6,973 bases of DNA from Actinomycetota bacterium (lineage in GTDB: Bacteria; Actinomycetota; Actinomycetes; Streptosporangiales; Streptosporangiaceae), in contig PMOU01000180.1 of assembly GCA_003161205.1 (NCBI GenBank), positions 784 through 7,756 on the forward strand. Reading direction: 5' to 3'. A program made the translations under genes and the position numbers. This document shows, piece by piece, positions 1 through 4,844 of the stretch. The notes under the pieces are model-generated. The model had not been told where the DNA came from, did no database searches, and was given only the letters and a program-made list of their open reading frames with translations. Position 1 is the stretch's first letter, and each line of letters starts with the position of its first letter.

Positions 1-1094
1 GAGCCGCCTGAGCCGCCGCCGAAACCGCCGTTGCCGCCGCCGCCGAAGCCGCCGGCCTGGTTCTGCTCCTCCTGCTCGGCCTGGGACTGCGGGTTGCTGC
101 TCGATCCCTCGCCGATGTAGATCCCGATGAAGGGCGGGTAGCCGATCACGATCGTGGAGCTGGCCTGGCCCGCGGAGATCTGGCTGGCGAGCGACAGGGC
201 CGTCTTGATCGGGATCGCGAAGCCTGCCGCCGACTGCTGCCCCGGAGTGGTGACGTCATTGCCCGCGGTGTCCATCCCGATCACCTGGCCCGCGGCGTCC
301 GCCAGCGGGCCGCCGGAGTCGCCGGCCACGATGTCCGCGTTGGTCTCGAGCATCCCGTGCAGGGTCTCGGAGCTGACCGTCCCGCCCTCATCGCTCGCGG
401 TGATGGTCTGGTTAAGCCCGGTGACCTGGCCGGTGGCGGGGACGATCTCGCTCTGTCCTTCGGCGTTGCCCATCGCGACCACCGAGGTCCCGGTCTTGAC
501 CGCGGACGAATTGCCGGCCGTGATCGGGGTCAGGCCGGACGCGCCCTGCAGCTGGATCTCGGCCACGTCGCGGGTGACGTCGTAGCCGACCACCTTGGCC
601 GGGTAGGTCTTGCCGGTCGCCACCGACGTGGCGGTGATCTTGGTGGCGTTCTCGATGACGTGGTTGTTGGTCAGCACCAGGCCGTTCGCCGTCAGCAGCA
701 TGCCGGTACCCGCGGCCTGCTCGCTGGTGTACTGCAGCGTGGTGTTGATGATGACCAGGCTCGGACCGACCTTCTTCAGGACCGCAGCCTCGGCGGCGCT
801 CGTGCCGGGCGCGATGCTCGGTGCCGTGGCCGGTGCGCTGCTCTGGGCCGGCGCGGGCACGGCGCTGATGCTGGGCGCCGGCGCCGCCGCCGACGAGCTG
901 GACGTCGGATGGTAAAGAGCCACCACCGTGCCGGCCCCCAGGGCACAGGCCGCGACCGCCACGGCCAGGTAGCTCAGGAAGCCGACGCGGTGCCGGGGCG
1001 GCCGGGGCGGGGGGCCCTGGGGCATGGGCGCGGTAGGTCCGCCGAAGCCGCCATCCCCCATCGGCGGCTGGCCGTAGCCGCTGTAATCCTGCAT
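1..1094 (-). CDS. Membrane-anchored trypsin-like serine protease (S1C, HtrA/DegP-like), C-terminus cut by window edge
   Basis: Seen: 364 codons are read from ATG at 1094 and stay open at the left edge. Residues 1-36 are Gly/Pro/Gln-rich and end in RPPRHR. A single membrane segment at about 37-60 follows, then an Ala/Ser/Pro linker (about 62-100) and a chymotrypsin-fold domain. The triad is complete: H145 in TNNHVIEN, D176 in TRDVAEIQL, S260 in AGDSGGPL. Family knowledge: this is the layout of actinobacterial HtrA-like proteases, with a cytoplasmic tail, one anchor and an extracytoplasmic protease domain that degrades or processes misfolded envelope proteins. After PPFIGIYIGEG (about residues 317-327), which looks like the first strand of a PDZ domain, the chain becomes Gln/Glu-rich and then strongly Gly-rich up to the edge, so the rest of any PDZ domain lies outside. 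Upstream, AAGG sits about 10 bases before the ATG, a weak ribosome site. It lies 147 bases downstream of the hemerythrin gene on the same strand. The family is secure; substrates are unknown. Confidence 0.93.
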   Translation of the reverse strand, partial: MQDYSGYGQPPMGDGGFGGPTAPMPQGPPPRPPRHRVGFLSYLAVAVAACALGAGTVVALYHPTSSSSAAAPAPSISAVPAPAQSSAPATAPSIAPGTSAAEAAVLKKVGPSLVIINTTLQYTSEQAAGTGMLLTANGLVLTNNHVIENATKITATSVATGKTYPAKVVGYDVTRDVAEIQLQGASGLTPITAGNSSAVKTGTSVVAMGNAEGQSEIVPATGQVTGLNQTITASDEGGTVSSETLHGMLETNADIVAGDSGGPLADAAGQVIGMDTAGNDVTTPGQQSAAGFAIPIKTALSLASQISAGQASSTIVIGYPPFIGIYIGEGSSSNPQSQAEQEEQNQAGGFGGGGNGGFGGGSGG

Positions 1095-1241
1095 CTGTCA
1101 TCAGCCTTAGGTCGGGCGTCTGGATCGCTGACAGGCCAGGGCCGAGCGGGACCCGGGCCCATCCTGCTTAGCTTCAGTCAGCACTATGAAGCTGACGGAT
1201 AGCTGAAAGCCCGCTGCAAATTCCCGGCGCGAAGTCACCGC
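1095..1241. other. Intergenic gap between hemerythrin-like gene and S1C protease gene
   Basis: These 147 bases have no credible gene. They should hold the 3' end of the hemerythrin-like transcript and the 5' leader of the protease gene. The only structure I can support is the overlapping inverted repeats at 1168-1196. No clear -35/-10 pair is visible for the protease gene. Confidence 0.6.
1168..1196. repeat. Overlapping inverted repeats (possible hairpin or operator)
   Basis: AGCTTCA (1170-1176) pairs with TGAAGCT (1187-1193) across a 10-base gap; T1168-A1195 and a T-G wobble extend it. A competing pair uses GTCAGC (1177-1182) and GCTGAC (1191-1196). The two structures exclude each other. 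The site is 48 bases beyond the hemerythrin stop and 74 bases before the protease start, so it could be a weak terminator or a protein-binding site. There is no T tract. Confidence 0.35.
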
Positions 1242-1766
1242 TCAGCCGAACGAGCCGTGGTGCGTGCTGCCTGGTGCGGCCGACGCGCGCGGGTAGGCCA
1301 TCAACGCCGCGGTGTGCTTTTCCTGCAGTATCTTCTGGCCCAGCTCGTTCGCCGCTTTCAGGGTCAGGACGGCGCGCAGCCCGGGCCACACGTACCGCTC
1401 CTCGAAGTCGAAGTGGGCGCGGCCCGCCTGGGTGTACGCGTTGAGCAGCTCCTCGAACTCCGGGTCGCTCGCGTCCAGCTGGTCCAGCTCGGCGAGGAGC
1501 TCGCCGATTTCGAGCTCGGCGCAGATGGCCCGGTCGGCGAGCTGGCCGCCGCCGGGGACGTGCTCGCGCACGGCCGGCCACAAGTGGATCCGCTCGATGT
1601 CGTCGTGCTTGGCTTCCTCGATGATCAGCTCTTCGGTCATCATCTTGCGCAGCATCAGCTGATCTTCCGAGGCGCCGGTCGCCGCGGTCGGGCCCTTCTC
1701 GAGTTCGGACAGTACTTGTCGTATCTCCTCATGATCTTCGGCCAGGACTTCGAACACGTCTTCCAT
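1242..1766 (-). CDS. Hemerythrin-type (HHE) domain protein, 174 aa
   Basis: Seen: an acidic, all-helical protein with the spaced metal-binding motifs of the HHE family: H12 in AEDHEEI, H54-DDI-E58 followed by HLWPA, and H118-FDF-E122 followed by RYVWPGL. Family knowledge: these proteins form a four-helix bundle with a non-heme di-iron site used for oxygen, nitric oxide or peroxide chemistry or for iron sensing; they are cytoplasmic. Odd: on the third helix the family pattern 'AEHxxI' reads AELEI here, so the expected histidine ligand is L85 (codon CTC). The iron site may be altered or absent. The short Ala/Ser/His tail (about 159-174) ends in HHGSFG, encoded by a repeat motif. Start: ATG 1766 is chosen because a strong purine-rich ribosome site sits 6 bases upstream. 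The frame stays open to 1907, but that stretch is Ser/Pro-rich, unlike the family, and contains the ribosome site. The exact role is unknown. Confidence 0.88.
   Translation of the reverse strand: MEDVFEVLAEDHEEIRQVLSELEKGPTAATGASEDQLMLRKMMTEELIIEEAKHDDIERIHLWPAVREHVPGGGQLADRAICAELEIGELLAELDQLDASDPEFEELLNAYTQAGRAHFDFEERYVWPGLRAVLTLKAANELGQKILQEKHTAALMAYPRASAAPGSTHHGSFG
1246..1260. repeat. Half-copy of 15-base palindrome-arm motif inside hemerythrin 3' end
   Basis: CCGAACGAGCCGTGG on the plus strand differs by one base from the arm at 4821-4835, and the next bases are also alike (TGCGTGC versus TGCCTGC). Read on the minus strand it encodes the final HHGSFG of the hemerythrin-like protein. No partner arm is visible nearby. 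Confidence 0.5.
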
Positions 1767-1772
1767 ATCCGT

Positions 1773-1786
1773 CTTCCTCTCCTCCT
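1773..1786 (-). promoter_or_regulatory. Strong ribosome binding site of the hemerythrin-like gene
   Basis: On the minus strand this reads AGGAGGAGAGGAAG, ending 6 bases before ATG 1766. It decides the start over the longer open frame that begins at 1907. Confidence 0.8.
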
Positions 1787-1794
1787 GTGCGCGC

Positions 1795-1812
1795 CACCCC
1801 GCAGATGGGGTG
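1795..1812. repeat. Small hairpin in the leader of the hemerythrin-like gene
   Basis: CACCCC (1795-1800) and GGGGTG (1807-1812) form a perfect 6-base-pair stem with a 6-base loop, 28 bases before the start codon and just upstream of the ribosome site. It could affect translation or leader stability; this is inference from position only. Confidence 0.4.
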
Positions 1813-1870
1813 ACGACTTCCCCGGCTAATGAGGGATATTCGCCGCAGACAGGCTCTGGTGCGGATGATT

Positions 1871-1991
1871 CCACCGAGAAACGCGAGGTCACAGCGTGCG
1901 CGGGCACACACGAACGGTACTGGCGGCGCTGCTGCTCGCAGATAATGTATCTCGCAGGAAGCGACTGCGAGCCCCGCTTCCCACCGAGAAA
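1871..1991. repeat. Direct repeat of CCACCGAGAAA, copies 110 bases apart
   Basis: The 11-mer CCACCGAGAAA occurs exactly at 1871-1881 and 1981-1991, both in the non-coding region and both preceded by TTC or TTCC. The start-to-start spacing is 110 bases. The function is unknown; two binding sites for one regulator is a possible reading. Confidence 0.45.
1935..1981. repeat. Cluster of CTCGCAG boxes and a GGAAGCG inverted repeat
   Basis: CTCGCAG occurs at 1935-1941 and 1951-1957 and in inverted form (CTGCGAG) at 1965-1971. The first two flank a GATA-ATG-TATC mini-dyad (1941-1951). GGAAGCG (1957-1963) pairs with CGCTTCC (1975-1981) around the inverted box. Dense short repeats in an otherwise non-coding leader look like an operator region, probably for the hemerythrin-like gene. 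No known regulator site is recognised. Confidence 0.4.
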
Positions 1992-1998
1992 TAAGCCG

Positions 1999-2012
1999 CG
2001 TGTCCTGACACG
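1999..2012. promoter_or_regulatory. 14-base perfect dyad CGTGTC-CT-GACACG
   Basis: CGTGTC (1999-2004) and GACACG (2007-2012) form a perfect inverted repeat with a 2-base centre. The gap is too short for an RNA hairpin, so a DNA-binding dimer site is the more natural reading. It lies 233 bases upstream of the hemerythrin-like start and 85 bases beyond the sedolisin stop. Confidence 0.35.
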
Positions 2013-2066
2013 GTAACGGGAGTGATTTCGGCAGTATTAGCGAGTCAGAGGGGACGAGGGTGACGC

Positions 2067-2104
2067 GCCACGGCCCGTTCGGTCAAAAATGATCTTTTAG
2101 TGGC
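2067..2104. repeat. Degenerate palindromic element at the 3' end of the sedolisin gene
   Basis: CCACGGCCCGTTCGG at 2068-2082 is the exact reverse complement of the arm at 4821-4835. The bases that follow (GGTCAAAAATGATCTT) resemble the loop of the 4792-4835 hairpin (GGTACATAATCTT). The second arm is lost except for GTGGC (2100-2104), which still pairs with GCCAC (2067-2071); an inner AAAA/TTTT pairing also survives. It overlaps the sedolisin stop codon and may act as a weak terminator. Confidence 0.5.
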
Positions 2105-3572
2105 CGGCCAGGAAGGCGAGCTCGCGGACGAAGTACTCGGCGTTGACCGTGCCGACCCCCGAGGCCAGGTCGTAGCCGGGCCGCGCGGTGAAGCCGCGCA
2201 CCGTGTGCTCGTGGCCGCCCTGCTTGAACGACACGGTGTTGTTGCCCGCGGTGACGTCGACGATGCCGGGGGCATGCTCCGCGGACAGCTGGTACAGGGC
2301 CGGGTTGATCAGCCCGAGAGAATGCCCGGCCACCTGGTCGGCGAGCGCGACGATGCCCGCGAACAGCGGCGTGGCCTCGCTGGTGCCGCAGGCCGGAGAC
2401 CAGCCGGCCGGCGCGCCGCCGAAGGTACCGTAGGTGTCCACCGACCCGTTGCAGGCCCCGCTCATCGAGATGTCGGGCACGCCGCGCTGGTCCCCGACGA
2501 CGTTCCGCACGCCGTCCTGATACCAGGGGCGGCCGAACAAGATGGACTTGCCGCCGCCGCCCGCGAGCGGGTTCGGGCCCGCGTTACCCTCGGCGAACTC
2601 GTTGGTCGTCTTGCTGTAGGTGTCGTTCCACACCGTGGCCGCGGTGGGCTGGCCCGCGGAGTTGACGTGCAGCTGCGTGCCGCCGACCCCGGTCACCAGC
2701 GGGTCGCTGTCCGGCCAGGACGTCACCGGGAACAGGTAGTAGGTGCTCTGGTCGAGCCCGACGTCGGCGGCGCCCGAGTCACCCGCGGCGGCCAGCACCG
2801 TCACGTGGTCCTTGGCCGCCAGCTCATAGGCGCCGCGCAGCGCCTGCACGGTGGCCTTACGCGGGGCGGGGAAGGTCTGCTCGGTGGCGCTGAAGCTCTG
2901 GCTGATCACGTCGCCGAGGTGATGCTTGAGCACGTATTCCTCGGCCGTGACGATCTGCGGGAAGCCCTGCACCCCCTCGGTTTCGGAGACCGGCGTCTCC
3001 ACCAGCAAGATGCTGGCGCCCGGCGCGACCGTGTGCGCGTACTCCACGTCCAGCGTGGTCTCCCCGGCCCAGCCGACCATGTCGGAGTTGCTGGGGTTGT
3101 AGGCGGGCACCTTGCCCGCGGGCTGGATGATCCGGAACGAGGGCGGGGCCGGCAGGGCGAACGTCTTGTCGAACACGCTCAGGTCGTGCTTGATCGTCGG
3201 CGAGCCGAAGGAGTCGACGACGACGATCGTGGCGCCCCGCCCGGTCACGCCGCTGGCGTACACCGCGGGCAGGTTATACGCCTGCTGGATTTGCCCCGGT
3301 TCGTAACACGCGACCTTGTACTCTTGCTCACAGTCAGCGGTGGTGGGGGGAGCGGACTTAGCGCGGCCGAGATGGATCACGCCCGGCTGGACGGTCACGC
3401 TGGCCAGGGCCGACACCCCCGTGGCCGCGGACCCCGACCCGGATCCGGCCAGCGCAGACCCGGCCAGTGCCGACCCAGCCAGCGCTGACCCGGTAAGGCC
3501 CGGCGCGGCCGCGACGGCGGCGGTGATCCCGCACGCACCGACCGCGACCATGATCAGCTTCGGAACACGCAT
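2097..3572 (-). CDS. Secreted sedolisin (S53 family) serine-carboxyl peptidase, 491 aa
   Basis: Seen: a Sec-type signal (MRVPKLIMVAVG, hydrophobic to about residue 23), a low-complexity SALAG repeat (29-43), then a subtilisin-like domain from about residue 90 to the end. S53 residues are complete: E171 and D175 in GETTLDVEY, D265 in AAAGDSGA (oxyanion hole), S398 in CGTSEATPLFAG. The calcium-site aspartates are D439 (IVDVTAG) and D468 (GYDLASGVG). Four cysteines (81, 89, 374, 395) could form disulfides. Family knowledge: sedolisins are endopeptidases, usually acid-active, made with a prodomain of roughly 150-200 residues. Odd: only about 60 residues lie between the signal peptide and the catalytic domain, so a normal prodomain cannot fit. 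Start: ATG 3572 has AAGGGAG 6 bases upstream; the in-frame ATG at 3614 has no such site and would put charged residues ahead of the signal. It diverges from the MreB-like gene. The family is secure; the substrate is unknown. Confidence 0.94.
   Translation of the reverse strand: MRVPKLIMVAVGACGITAAVAAAPGLTGSALAGSALAGSALAGSGSGSAATGVSALASVTVQPGVIHLGRAKSAPPTTADCEQEYKVACYEPGQIQQAYNLPAVYASGVTGRGATIVVVDSFGSPTIKHDLSVFDKTFALPAPPSFRIIQPAGKVPAYNPSNSDMVGWAGETTLDVEYAHTVAPGASILLVETPVSETEGVQGFPQIVTAEEYVLKHHLGDVISQSFSATEQTFPAPRKATVQALRGAYELAAKDHVTVLAAAGDSGAADVGLDQSTYYLFPVTSWPDSDPLVTGVGGTQLHVNSAGQPTAATVWNDTYSKTTNEFAEGNAGPNPLAGGGGKSILFGRPWYQDGVRNVVGDQRGVPDISMSGACNGSVDTYGTFGGAPAGWSPACGTSEATPLFAGIVALADQVAGHSLGLINPALYQLSAEHAPGIVDVTAGNNTVSFKQGGHEHTVRGFTARPGYDLASGVGTVNAEYFVRELAFLAGH
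3444..3488 (-). repeat. Three tandem 15-base units encoding SALAG
   Basis: Residues 29-43 of the sedolisin are SALAG three times. The serine codons differ (TCA, TCG, TCT), as do several third positions, so the units are not a fresh identical duplication. They are followed by GSGSGS. The repeat sits just after the signal peptide, where a flexible linker or processing region is expected. Confidence 0.8.
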
Positions 3573-3687
3573 CGACGACTCCCTTGACCGGCCCACGAAC
3601 ATAACACTTGACAATCGTGCACAACATCACTGCGACACCCGGATCCAGCAACTCGCCTGCGGATAATCCCGGCAGTACGCTTAGCCA

Positions 3688-3701
3688 CCGCCACGTGGCG
3701 G
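3688..3701. promoter_or_regulatory. Perfect 14-base palindrome CCGCCACGTGGCGG
   Basis: This is a gapless palindrome with a CACGTG core, 60 bases upstream of the MreB-like start codon. With no loop it is more likely a dimer binding site in DNA than an RNA hairpin. Position suggests control of the MreB-like gene; the regulator is unknown. Confidence 0.4.
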
Positions 3702-3704
3702 GGC

Positions 3705-3727
3705 TGGCCTGCGTGGCCTGCCAGGCC
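3705..3727. repeat. TGGCCTGC direct repeats merging into dyad GGCCTG-C-CAGGCC
   Basis: TGGCCTGC occurs at 3705-3712 and 3714-3721, a 9-base period. The second copy is half of the perfect dyad GGCCTG/CAGGCC (3715-3727, 1-base centre). Like the adjacent 14-base palindrome it lies in the leader or promoter of the MreB-like gene. Confidence 0.35.
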
Positions 3728-3761
3728 GAACCGGGTGTCACGTTGGACAGAAGGGAGCAGC

Positions 3762-4790
3762 ATGCGCTTCCGGAGTAGCGTGGCGATCGACCTCGGCACG
3801 GTGAACACGCTGGTCTGGGTCGCCGGGCGCGGCATCGTGCTCGAGGAGCCTACCGCGATCGCCATCGATACCGCAGTAGGCCGGGTGGCTGCGGTCGGCG
3901 AGGCGGCGGAAGCCCTCGCCGACAAAGAACCCCAGGACATCGAGGTCATCCACCCGCTGCGGGACGGGGTGATCGCGGATCTCGACGCGACCGCCGCCAT
4001 GCTGCACGACTTTCTCCGGCGCTCCCGCCGGCGCGGCCGCCCGCTGCGGCCCACCGCCCTGGTGTGCGTGCCCAGCGGCGCCACGCCGGTCGAGCGCCGG
4101 TCGATCATCGCCGCGCTGAGCGTGCGCCGGCCCCGGTACAACGTGCGGCTGATCGACGAACCGGTCGCCGCCGCGGCCGGCGCGGGCTTCGACCTGACCG
4201 GCGGGGCGGGCGGCTTCGTGGTCGACATCGGCGGCGGGACGGTGGAGGTCGCCGCGGTGGCCGGCTGGCGGGTGGTCCGGGCGCGGTCGCTGCGCAAGGC
4301 CGGCAACGCCATGGACGAGGCGATCATGCAGGCCGCGCGGAACGAGCTTGGCCTGATCATCAGCCAGCGGGCGGCCCGGCACCTCAAGATGACCCTCGGC
4401 GTCACCGGCGGAACGGCGGGCTTCGCCGAGGTCGTCGGCTTGGACGTCGCGCACCGGACGCCGCGGTCGGAGTCCGTGCCCGGCGCCCTGGTCGCGGCCG
4501 CGCTCGAGCCGATCGTCGCGGCGATCGCCGCCACGGTCTACGAGATGCTGTCGGAAATCCCGGCCGGCCTGGCCGAAGACGTCGTCCGCGGCAAGATCAG
4601 GCTGGCCGGCGGCGGCTCGCTGCTGCCGGGCCTGGCCAGCCGGATCGAGACCGCGGCCGGCGTCGGCGCGGTCCTGGTCGAGGACCCGCTGCGGTGCGTG
4701 GTCCGCGGCGCGGCGGAGATGCTCGAGCGCAAGGAGCCCGGCCAGGGCAAGAACAAGGGCAAGCAGGCGGGGCCGGGGCTGCGGGCTTGA
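3762..4790 (+). CDS. MreB-like bacterial actin ATPase, 342 aa, divergent and without mreCD beside it
   Basis: Seen: the actin/Hsp70-fold motifs occur in order. Phosphate 1 is AIDLGTVNTLVWV (8-20), then VCVPSGATPVERR (101-113), LIDEPVAAAAGAG (130-142), phosphate 2 VVDIGGGTVEVA (153-164), and the adenosine motif LAGGGSLLPGL (281-291), followed by EDPLRCVVRGAAEMLE. Length matches MreB (about 340-350). Family knowledge: MreB forms membrane-bound filaments that organise cell-wall synthesis; sporulating actinomycetes use MreB and Mbl paralogues in spore-wall assembly. Differences from canonical MreB: no N-terminal amphipathic extension before the first strand, an arginine-rich stretch RRSRRRGRPLRP (86-97) near the usual membrane loop, GNAMD instead of GGDxFD (181-185), and ARHLKMTLG (205-213) instead of the usual ERIKxxIG. 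The C-terminus is Lys/Gly-rich (about 324-342). Start: ATG 3762 has GAAGGGAG 4 bases upstream. It is probably an MreB/Mbl paralogue; the precise role is uncertain. Confidence 0.88.
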   Translation: MRFRSSVAIDLGTVNTLVWVAGRGIVLEEPTAIAIDTAVGRVAAVGEAAEALADKEPQDIEVIHPLRDGVIADLDATAAMLHDFLRRSRRRGRPLRPTALVCVPSGATPVERRSIIAALSVRRPRYNVRLIDEPVAAAAGAGFDLTGGAGGFVVDIGGGTVEVAAVAGWRVVRARSLRKAGNAMDEAIMQAARNELGLIISQRAARHLKMTLGVTGGTAGFAEVVGLDVAHRTPRSESVPGALVAAALEPIVAAIAATVYEMLSEIPAGLAEDVVRGKIRLAGGGSLLPGLASRIETAAGVGAVLVEDPLRCVVRGAAEMLERKEPGQGKNKGKQAGPGLRA

Positions 4791-4791
4791 G

Positions 4792-4835
4792 CCACGACCC
4801 GTTCGGTACATAATCTTGGGCCGAACGGGCCGTGG
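4792..4835. terminator. Hairpin between convergent genes, probable bidirectional terminator
   Basis: CCACGACCCGTTCGG (4792-4806) and CCGAACGGGCCGTGG (4821-4835) form a 15-base-pair stem with one A-C mismatch (4797/4830) and a 14-base AT-rich loop. It begins one base after the MreB-like stop codon and ends 9 bases before the stop of the convergent permease gene. There is no T tract on either side, which is common for high-GC actinobacterial terminators. The arm sequence recurs elsewhere in the window. Confidence 0.75.
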
Positions 4836-4844
4836 TGCCTGCGT

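Larger units (their letters stand above)
1767..2096. other. 330-base non-coding region upstream of the hemerythrin-like gene
   Basis: This stretch separates the sedolisin stop codon from the hemerythrin-like start. It is less GC-rich than the flanking genes, and neither strand shows a frame with protein-like composition and a ribosome site. It must contain the promoter of the hemerythrin-like gene and the 3' end of the sedolisin transcript. It holds several dyads and direct repeats, listed separately. No convincing -35/-10 pair is visible; the best minus-strand -10-like hexamer is TACATT at 1944-1949, with no matching -35. Confidence 0.6.
3573..3761. promoter_or_regulatory. Divergent intergenic region between sedolisin and MreB-like genes
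   Basis: These 189 bases must carry both promoters. Both genes have the same ribosome site, AAGGGAG: minus strand at 3579-3585 for the sedolisin, and at 3751-3757 for the MreB-like gene. A weak minus-strand promoter candidate is TTGTGC (3619-3624) with TATGTT (3598-3603), spacer 15. For the plus strand, GATAAT (3662-3667) resembles a -10 but has no matching -35. Two dyads near the MreB-like gene are listed separately. Confidence 0.45.

Noticed and set aside
1..60. GCC-rich trinucleotide run as a non-coding microsatellite
   Set aside because: It is in frame with the protease and encodes its Gly-rich stretch.
357..1202. Open frames around the S1C gene (plus 357-1202 and 154-585, minus 412-1101)
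   Set aside because: They are low-complexity or domain-free shadows. The minus frame from ATG 1094 contains the complete protease triad.
1257..1829. Plus-strand frames opposite the hemerythrin-like gene
   Set aside because: They are shadows of a helical protein; composition is odd and no ribosome site or domain is seen.
1767..1907. Longer hemerythrin-like start at 1907
   Set aside because: A strong ribosome site directly precedes ATG 1766; the extra 47 residues look like translated leader and the HHE domain begins at the shorter start.
1810..2016. Possible 68-residue plus-strand small protein in the non-coding region
   Set aside because: It has a GTG start without a ribosome site, no recognisable features, and crosses the repeat-rich regulatory region.
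2100..3488. Long plus-strand open frame (462 codons) opposite the sedolisin gene
   Set aside because: It is Arg/Gly/Val/His-rich with no recognisable domain and mirrors the codon structure of the true gene on the other strand; a high-GC shadow.
3608..3613. Perfect -35 hexamer TTGACA on the plus strand in the divergent region
   Set aside because: No acceptable -10 hexamer lies 16-19 bases downstream.
3738..4811. Minus-strand open frames opposite the MreB-like gene (3738-4811 and 3554-4534)
   Set aside because: They are rich in Arg, Ala, Asp, Ser and Pro without motifs, whereas the plus strand encodes clear actin-fold motifs and has a ribosome site.
4064..4813. Plus-strand frame overlapping the MreB-like gene and ending in SHDPFGT
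   Set aside because: It is Arg/Gly-rich shadow sequence; its end runs through the terminator arm by chance of frame.
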